Below are positions 57,934-64,000 of a DNA stretch of 64,000 bases, piece by piece. The notes beneath the pieces were generated by a model. It saw only the letters and a program-made list of their open reading frames with translations, did not search any database and was not told the DNA's origin. The DNA lies in assembly GCA_026770025.1 (NCBI GenBank), contig JAMXDE010000082.1:49183-113182 (forward strand), in the 5' to 3' direction. The translations under genes were made by a program, and so were the position numbers. How positions within the stretch are numbered: the first letter of the stretch is position 1; each line of letters starts with the position of its first letter. The stretch comes from Craspedostauros australis. Lineage: Eukaryota; Bacillariophyta; Bacillariophyceae; Mastogloiales; Achnanthaceae.

Positions 57934-58733
57934 TGTCGAGATGTACATGTGAGTATATGTCAAGATGTACGAGTATATGTGCATTGTTCACCCGCTATTC
58001 TCTCATACGCACTTGGACGGTATAACTACATTCGTGTCGATAGTATACTGTGATTCGTCAGAATTACAGGGGAAACGGAACACACGAAAAGGGGCAAGAT
58101 TTCTGGAGGAAATTTGCAAATGACGATTTCTAAGAGAATTGGAAGATCGTCCGTCCATCCATCAATGGTACCAAGAGAATCTCGAGGTACTTCCCAACTA
58201 AACCTCAGATGACGATATCATCTGACAGACCACTGCATCACCAATGGAACATGACATCTGGAGAGCAGAAGGACGCCTACTGACGTCGACAGGATGTCAT
58301 CGTGTCACCACGTCGACATCTGTTTCCAAGTCAGAGCAGGAGGCGAAGATCCGATGACCGAAGGGCATCAGCATCATGGATACAGAAGGTGAACTTCAAA
58401 TGGCGAGTACTCATGGAGTAGGAGCCAGTACTGAATGAACGGAGTGTCGAATACGGAGTACGTATCGAACACGGAGTATCGTGTGCGACGAGTACACGAT
58501 GTTGAGAGAGAGAGAGAGAGAGAATACAGAGAGGAGCGAGAGAGCATCTCGCGTACCGACTCATAGTCGGAGACCAAATCTACGAAACAGATTGAAGCAC
58601 CGAGAGCATCGGGCAAGAGAACGGCGTACACCGAGAGCATCGGAGTAGCCAAGTAATGAAATAGCAAACGAACGACTATCAACCAACACCATCTTCCACG
58701 ATCGTAGGTTACCGTGCGCGGAACTTGCCAACA
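57934..58733 (+). repeat. 5' LTR of Copia-1b
   Basis: It starts TGTCGAGATGTACATG and ends GAACTTGCCAACA, with a GA microsatellite near 58505. It is slightly diverged from the copy-a LTRs. Confidence 0.92.
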
Positions 58734-58815
58734 CGTTTATAAACGATAGATCAGGGCGAGCCCGCGAATCGTATCGTGCGAGGAAGACGAACATCATTCA
58801 AGAGCAGCAGGCTGA

Positions 58816-61800
58816 ATGAGCAAGGAAGAGGAATTGAGAGACATCCCTCTGTCCAACCCGACTATCAAGCAAGAAGAAGGTGCGAGTGAGACTCCACCAC
58901 GAGAAGAGAAGGAAGCAGCCGCGGCTACTGTCCTATCAGGCGCAGACGCAAGCGCGATCGACGAGACCGAAGAAGAACGGTCTGCAAGGCTACATCGCGA
59001 GAAGGAGAGAATCCTCAAGGCGTACAAGCAAGAGGAGACTGGTGTGACGGAGAGCATTCGCACAGCCAAACGAAGTGGTAAAAGTGAGACACCACCAGGA
59101 GGAGAATTTGTGAGCAAATCAACCCTCGCGAAACAACAAGCGAAAATCGAAGAATCGACAACACAGAAACAGACGGAAATCAAGGGCGCGAGCGCACCAA
59201 CAACGAAACAACGAATCAACATGGCGACATCAGCCAACATGAACAAGCGACGCATCAAGGCGCCGATGTTCAGCGGTGAACAAGAAGACTACAGCGCATG
59301 GGAGTCCCAAGCGAAGGCATACGCTCGTGCACAGAAGACAAGAGACGTGATGTTGGGCAAGACCAAGGTGCCAACAGTGAGCGAGATCGCGGCAGCCGCT
59401 GGTGAAGCCAAGGAAGCGATGGAAGAGATCTACGAGCTGGGATGTGACTGCTTCAGCGATCTGATCCTCATGATGGATGCAGAGAAAGGAAAAGGCAAGC
59501 AGGCCATCCAGTACATCAACCAGTGCATCTCCGACGACTACCCCGAAGGAGACGCACACGCAGTGTGGAACGTTCTCGCGGAGAAGTACCGACCATCCGA
59601 TGTGGTGACGAAGATCAAACTCAAGCGCCAATTCAACAACGAAAAGATGAAGAGAGACTCGGACCCCGACATCTACATCACGCAACTCGAGAGTCTACGA
59701 TCACGTCTCCACGATGTCAAATACGAAATCACGGACGAGGAAATGATCATGCAAATCCTCAGCACGGTGAGCAACGAGTACAGAACCCACATCGTGAACT
59801 TCCAACATCAACTCACGTTCAATCCGGAACTGGTCACCATCAACACGATCAGAGGAGTACTCCGTACTGCATACGCCACTCACAGAGGAGGCAAGGCATA
59901 CGTCGACGACTTCCAAGACAGTAACACGAAGAGCAACGACACCGGCTTCACAAGCACCGGTAACTTCAAGGGTACTTGTCACAACTGTGGCGTGTATGGT
60001 CATAGATCCGCCGATTGTCCAGAACGCAAGAAATCGAACAACAACAACAACAACAAAATGAACGGAAAGTGTAACAAGGGAAGCGGCTTCAAGGGCAAAT
60101 GCAACTACTGCGGCATCTTCGGACATCGCGAGGCGGAGTGCCGAAAGAAGAAGTTCAACGAGAACAAAAAGAACAACGAACAAGCCAACGCGGCTACGGA
60201 AGGACACGACAAGAGCGGGCACGAGATGGTACTCTCGGCAAAGGACATGCCGCTCTGCATGTTGGTGTCCGACGACTACATCGAAGACTCCTTCTTCGAT
60301 AACTTCGAGTGCGTCGGAAGTGACGACGAAGTACAGGACGATGAGATCGTCCCGGAGTGGCTCAGCGAGGAGCCAATCATCCACGAGGTGGATCCAAGAC
60401 GCGAAGCGAGCTACAAATGCTGCTTCAACGCGCACGACCTGATCGGTTCATACGGCGACGCAGCCGAGATGGACGACGAGGCCATCGATAGCGACATCGA
60501 AGAGGCAATGAGCGAAGACAACGAAGACGCCGACGAGAACGGCTCGGACGAAGACGCCGACGAGGACGGCGCACACGGAGATGACGACGACACCATCAGA
60601 GACGGGATGAACCGCGACGAGGCGCCGCCTCCCGCAGCAATGCGAAACGAGAGAACGGGCATCTTCGATGAAGAGGACAGCGACGAAGCTGAGGACCGTC
60701 CGAACGACGCATTCAATCCCTACGAAGCTGTCGTCTACCCAATTCGAATCCAATTCCCACCGGAGCCGAATCCCAGAAGAGTCGAAGACATCTACCGACT
60801 CCAAACCTTCCCGGAACCAACGATCACTGCAAAACGAATGCAGAAGCAGCTCATCTACGACGCGGTCCTAACAGCTGCATTACCGATGTTCCCAGGGTTC
60901 GTGAACGAACCATTGCGATACATTTGGGTGAACATGGTAAGCACTATCCTATCCAATAACTTCAAATCGATTGAAGAGATCCTCGCAAACGCAGCCATCC
61001 TCAACCGACTACTGCAAGCAAACCAAGAGGAGGAACTCTCCGAACTGGACTTGCACTACGTGTTCGGAGGATGCATGCAGGTGCTCCTGCGCGAGCGACC
61101 ACGCGTCACACCGTATGACACGGTCACCGGAGTTCATCGCAACAGCACCGTCCCAGCGCACTTCGCTGAACTACCAAGCGACGACGAAGCTGATGAGAAT
61201 CACAATCCATACAACGAAGATGGAGTTCACGAAGACGACGATGAAGGCAGCTTCGACGACGAGATAGCTGCGGCAGCCGTGGAGCAACTCCACGAGCTGA
61301 GCACCAAGCACAAGGACAAGGTCAACAAGGACACCTGGCTCGCCGACAGTGGAGCTTCGTGTCACATCGTCAATTCAGACGCCGCTCTCTTCAACGTGCG
61401 GCACATCAAGTCATTCGTCCAAGTGGGAGACAGCACGAAGCTGGACTCTCCCAAAATGGGATCCATTCGCTTGAAGGTCAAGCAACAAGACAACACTGGC
61501 CACATCATCCGGCTTGATGATGTGAAGTACACACCGAAAATGGCGGTGAACCTTTTCTCCACGAACAAGGCTCTGTACAACGGTTACCAGCTTGGTAGCA
61601 ACGGCATTCTGATGGACATCATCAACGGATCCGGAACGAAGATCGTATTCGACCGAGTCTTCCCGACATCCAACGGATTCATCACGGGAGTGCAGATGTA
61701 TCCCATCATGCCAACGAACGACGAGAAGGCTTGCACAGCCATCATCAAGAACCCATCCAAGGAGATCAGCGCGATGAACTTGCATCGAATGCTCGGCCAC

Positions 61801-64000
61801 GCGCCACTCGAAACCATGAAGCGAACAGCCGCCCAATACGGATGGAAGATTATCGGCGAGATGCCGGTATGTCGCGACTGCGCGGTCGCGAACGCAAGAG
61901 TGAAGAACATTCCGAAGGCAACCATTCCGAGAGCAACTCGCCGCGGCGAACGTCTCTTCATTGACATTAGTTACACTAAACACATAAGCTTCGGAGATAA
62001 ACGCTACTGGACCCTGATTGTGGACGACTGCACGGATCACTGCTGGAGTTTCTTTCTCAAGAACAAAAGTGATCAACCAGGGTACATCAAACAATTCATC
62101 CAAACGATCAAGTCACAGACTGGTGACCAACAGATCATCTTCCGAGGTGACAACAGCGGAGAGAACAAATCCACGCAGGATATTCTCATCGATGCAGGAC
62201 TCAACGTGAAATTCGAATTCACGGCATCGAACACACCGCAACAGAATGGTAGAGTAGAACGCAAGTTCGCGTACCTCTACACCAAGATCCGCTCCATGCT
62301 CAACGGAGCACAGCTCGACGAAGAGTATAGGCATGGCCTGTGGGCAGCAGCTGCTAGCACTGCCACCGCCATCGCCAACATCACCGTAGCGAAGAATAAG
62401 AAAGAGTCACCACATCGACAATTCTTCGGCAATGATCCACCATACGCGGATGCACTCCGCACTTTCGGAGAGGTGGGTGTTGTGAAGACTACCTACGGCG
62501 GGATCACCGCCAAACTCAAGAATAGAGGAGAAGAGATGGTGTTCATCGGATATGCACACCAACATGCATCAGGGGTCTACAACATGTACAGACCATCGAC
62601 CAAGTCACTCATCTGCTCACGCGACATCAAGTGGCTCAACCAATCATACGGACAGTTCCGTGGCTGGGCACCAGCACCGAACATATCCAACGAAACAGGA
62701 ACGACGGACGCAGACGGCTTCACAACCATCGGACGGAAGGGAGCAACGCCAAGGACGGCAACGCGTCAAGCATCAGAAGCGAAGAGAGTATCTTTCGCTA
62801 ACAGCAACAGATACTATATCCTATCGGACAGCGACGATGAGGATAATGAGGACGATGGAGTAGTGACTCAACTAATCCATAACGACGAGGAAGATCGGAG
62901 CGAATCCAATCATGAGGATGACGAGATCCTACCATCCGGCGACGAAGCCGATGATGACACAGGCGTCACCCCTCCGAACACACCAGCGAGGTCGACACAT
63001 GGCACACCATCCAGATCTCCACCGAGCAAGCCAAACAAACGTGACATAGACAGAAAGGAGAGGATCCTACGTCACGAAGAACGAGGCAGGAAGGGAGGAA
63101 CTAATCCCACGTCAACTACAGGAAAGAGTATTCCTAGAGCTCTGCGTGAGCTCGCAGACTACAACGAACAAGGTCGAAAGGAAGAAGGATATGAAAGCGA
63201 TCCATCATCCAACGAAGACAGTGATGAACTCAGCGACGAGGAAATCGACGACTCCAACAACGAAACTACAGATGACGAAGAAACTGCAGATGAAGAAGAG
63301 ATTGAGATCACTCATTATAGCACAACAGGACTGTACGGAATGAATGCAATCATTACCGAATCACCAGCGATCGACATCGGACTGTCGATGCAGGACGAGA
63401 AGAAAGAACCAGAGAAGCACATCGAACCTACAACATTCGATGGAGCCTTCAATCATCCAGACCCTATCCATCGAAAGGGATATCGAGCAGCCATCAAGAA
63501 GGAGTTCGACTCCATGGACACACGCAAAGTGTACAGCAAGATCAAACGAGACGCCATCCCACGCGGCCGCAGATGCTGCAAATGCAAATGGGTCTTCAAG
63601 CTGAAGCGTGACGGCACACATCGAGCGCGGCTCGTTGCATGTGGCTATTCACAAGTCGCAGGAGTGGACTTCCAAGAGCACTACTCACCCGTCATTCACG
63701 ACGTGACCTATCGAGTCATGATGGTGATCATGCTGATCAAGAAGATGGACTGCGCACTCGTCGATGTCGTAACGGCATTCCTACACGGAGACCTCGACGA
63801 GGAGATCTACATGAACTGTCCCAACGGGATGGATCATCAACCAGACGAAGCCCTGACCCTACACAAGCCAATCTACGGACTTGTGCAGAGCGCCAGGCAA
63901 TGGTTCAAGATGTTGGTATCGACCCTCAAGAATATCAACTTCGAACAGAGCGCGGCAGACCCGTGCCTGTTCTACAGGAAGACGAACGAAGGAAGCATGA
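58816..64000 (+). CDS. Copia-1b gag-pol, partial (3' end outside the window)
   Basis: The frame from ATG 58816 is open through the window end (about 1728 codons); I read the divergent stretch 60481-61140 codon by codon and found no stop. Gag, both zinc knuckles, protease (LADSGASCH near 61340), integrase (D, D, E intact) and the start of reverse transcriptase are present. It ends a few codons before YVDD. It closely matches copy a, except in the acidic linker and helical block between knuckles and protease (about 60480-61290), where many residues differ and lengths change. Confidence 0.9.
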   Translation, partial: MSKEEELRDIPLSNPTIKQEEGASETPPREEKEAAAATVLSGADASAIDETEEERSARLHREKERILKAYKQEETGVTESIRTAKRSGKSETPPGGEFVSKSTLAKQQAKIEESTTQKQTEIKGASAPTTKQRINMATSANMNKRRIKAPMFSGEQEDYSAWESQAKAYARAQKTRDVMLGKTKVPTVSEIAAAAGEAKEAMEEIYELGCDCFSDLILMMDAEKGKGKQAIQYINQCISDDYPEGDAHAVWNVLAEKYRPSDVVTKIKLKRQFNNEKMKRDSDPDIYITQLESLRSRLHDVKYEITDEEMIMQILSTVSNEYRTHIVNFQHQLTFNPELVTINTIRGVLRTAYATHRGGKAYVDDFQDSNTKSNDTGFTSTGNFKGTCHNCGVYGHRSADCPERKKSNNNNNNKMNGKCNKGSGFKGKCNYCGIFGHREAECRKKKFNENKKNNEQANAATEGHDKSGHEMVLSAKDMPLCMLVSDDYIEDSFFDNFECVGSDDEVQDDEIVPEWLSEEPIIHEVDPRREASYKCCFNAHDLIGSYGDAAEMDDEAIDSDIEEAMSEDNEDADENGSDEDADEDGAHGDDDDTIRDGMNRDEAPPPAAMRNERTGIFDEEDSDEAEDRPNDAFNPYEAVVYPIRIQFPPEPNPRRVEDIYRLQTFPEPTITAKRMQKQLIYDAVLTAALPMFPGFVNEPLRYIWVNMVSTILSNNFKSIEEILANAAILNRLLQANQEEELSELDLHYVFGGCMQVLLRERPRVTPYDTVTGVHRNSTVPAHFAELPSDDEADENHNPYNEDGVHEDDDEGSFDDEIAAAAVEQLHELSTKHKDKVNKDTWLADSGASCHIVNSDAALFNVRHIKSFVQVGDSTKLDSPKMGSIRLKVKQQDNTGHIIRLDDVKYTPKMAVNLFSTNKALYNGYQLGSNGILMDIINGSGTKIVFDRVFPTSNGFITGVQMYPIMPTNDEKACTAIIKNPSKEISAMNLHRMLGHAPLETMKRTAAQYGWKIIGEMPVCRDCAVANARVKNIPKATIPRATRRGERLFIDISYTKHISFGDKRYWTLIVDDCTDHCWSFFLKNKSDQPGYIKQFIQTIKSQTGDQQIIFRGDNSGENKSTQDILIDAGLNVKFEFTASNTPQQNGRVERKFAYLYTKIRSMLNGAQLDEEYRHGLWAAAASTATAIANITVAKNKKESPHRQFFGNDPPYADALRTFGEVGVVKTTYGGITAKLKNRGEEMVFIGYAHQHASGVYNMYRPSTKSLICSRDIKWLNQSYGQFRGWAPAPNISNETGTTDADGFTTIGRKGATPRTATRQASEAKRVSFANSNRYYILSDSDDEDNEDDGVVTQLIHNDEEDRSESNHEDDEILPSGDEADDDTGVTPPNTPARSTHGTPSRSPPSKPNKRDIDRKERILRHEERGRKGGTNPTSTTGKSIPRALRELADYNEQGRKEEGYESDPSSNEDSDELSDEEIDDSNNETTDDEETADEEEIEITHYSTTGLYGMNAIITESPAIDIGLSMQDEKKEPEKHIEPTTFDGAFNHPDPIHRKGYRAAIKKEFDSMDTRKVYSKIKRDAIPRGRRCCKCKWVFKLKRDGTHRARLVACGYSQVAGVDFQEHYSPVIHDVTYRVMMVIMLIKKMDCALVDVVTAFLHGDLDEEIYMNCPNGMDHQPDEALTLHKPIYGLVQSARQWFKMLVSTLKNINFEQSAADPCLFYRKTNEGSM

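Larger units (their letters stand above)
57934..64000 (+). mobile_element. Copia-1 copy b, runs off the window end
   Basis: A full 5' LTR (57934-58733, 800 bp) is followed by the same palindrome and gag-pol as copy a. The element interrupts a minus-strand CoDi-like pol. Its 3' part and right target duplication are outside the window. Confidence 0.92.

Overview
The window reads as eukaryotic nuclear DNA from a microalga or a related stramenopile, most likely a diatom. This is inference. It rests on Ty1/copia-type retrotransposons whose integrase and gag layout resemble the diatom CoDi lineages, on a non-LTR element with a diatom-like C-terminal region, and on intron-poor host genes. Nothing suggests a bacterium or an operon. 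The window is mostly a nest of transposons around a small island of host genes.

Left part (1-17838). The window opens inside an LTR fragment (1-304), followed by about 4 kb of mostly unrecognised sequence. That stretch holds a possible exon with two membrane segments (about 3050-3263, minus) and a tRNA-like sequence with intact A and B boxes (4209-4279). A decayed minus-strand non-LTR retrotransposon (about 5270-17572) is split by a complete, apparently young copia element, here Copia-1 copy a (7799-15747, target duplication CCCATT, one intact 2084-residue gag-pol).

Middle part (17839-30708). A second complete copia element, Copia-3 (17839-23969, target duplication GAACC), has very short LTRs. 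Its gag and pol are separated by an in-frame TAG and a -1 frame change. Then comes the host island, with both main genes on the minus strand. One is a single-ORF adenylation/carrier-protein enzyme ending in ankyrin repeats (24470-28168). The other is an EamA/DMT-family membrane transporter (29289-30578). A solo Copia-1 LTR (28448-29239) lies between them.

Right-middle part (30709-45484). A Copia-2 element (2A, minus) inserted just upstream of the transporter. A full sibling (2B, plus, 36494-43876) then inserted into its gag in the opposite orientation. Both sets of target duplications are still readable (GGTTGT and GCTCTC), so the order of events is clear.

Right part (45485-64000). A DNA transposon of about 6.0 kb, flanked by TTAA and carrying 157-bp terminal inverted repeats (45922-51944), encodes a large transposase-like protein of a family I cannot name. 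It sits inside remnants bounded by a second inverted terminus (45694 and 53225). Beyond are a copia-type LTR, a minus-strand CoDi-like pol (54393-57933) and a second Copia-1 copy (57934 to the window end). The last element inserted into the reading frame of that pol.

The strongest candidates for undescribed biology are: the TTAA transposon; the adenylation-carrier-ankyrin enzyme; the unassigned, fast-diverging domains between nucleocapsid and protease in Copia-1 and Copia-2; and their shared 6-bp target duplications and 12-bp palindrome at the primer-binding position.
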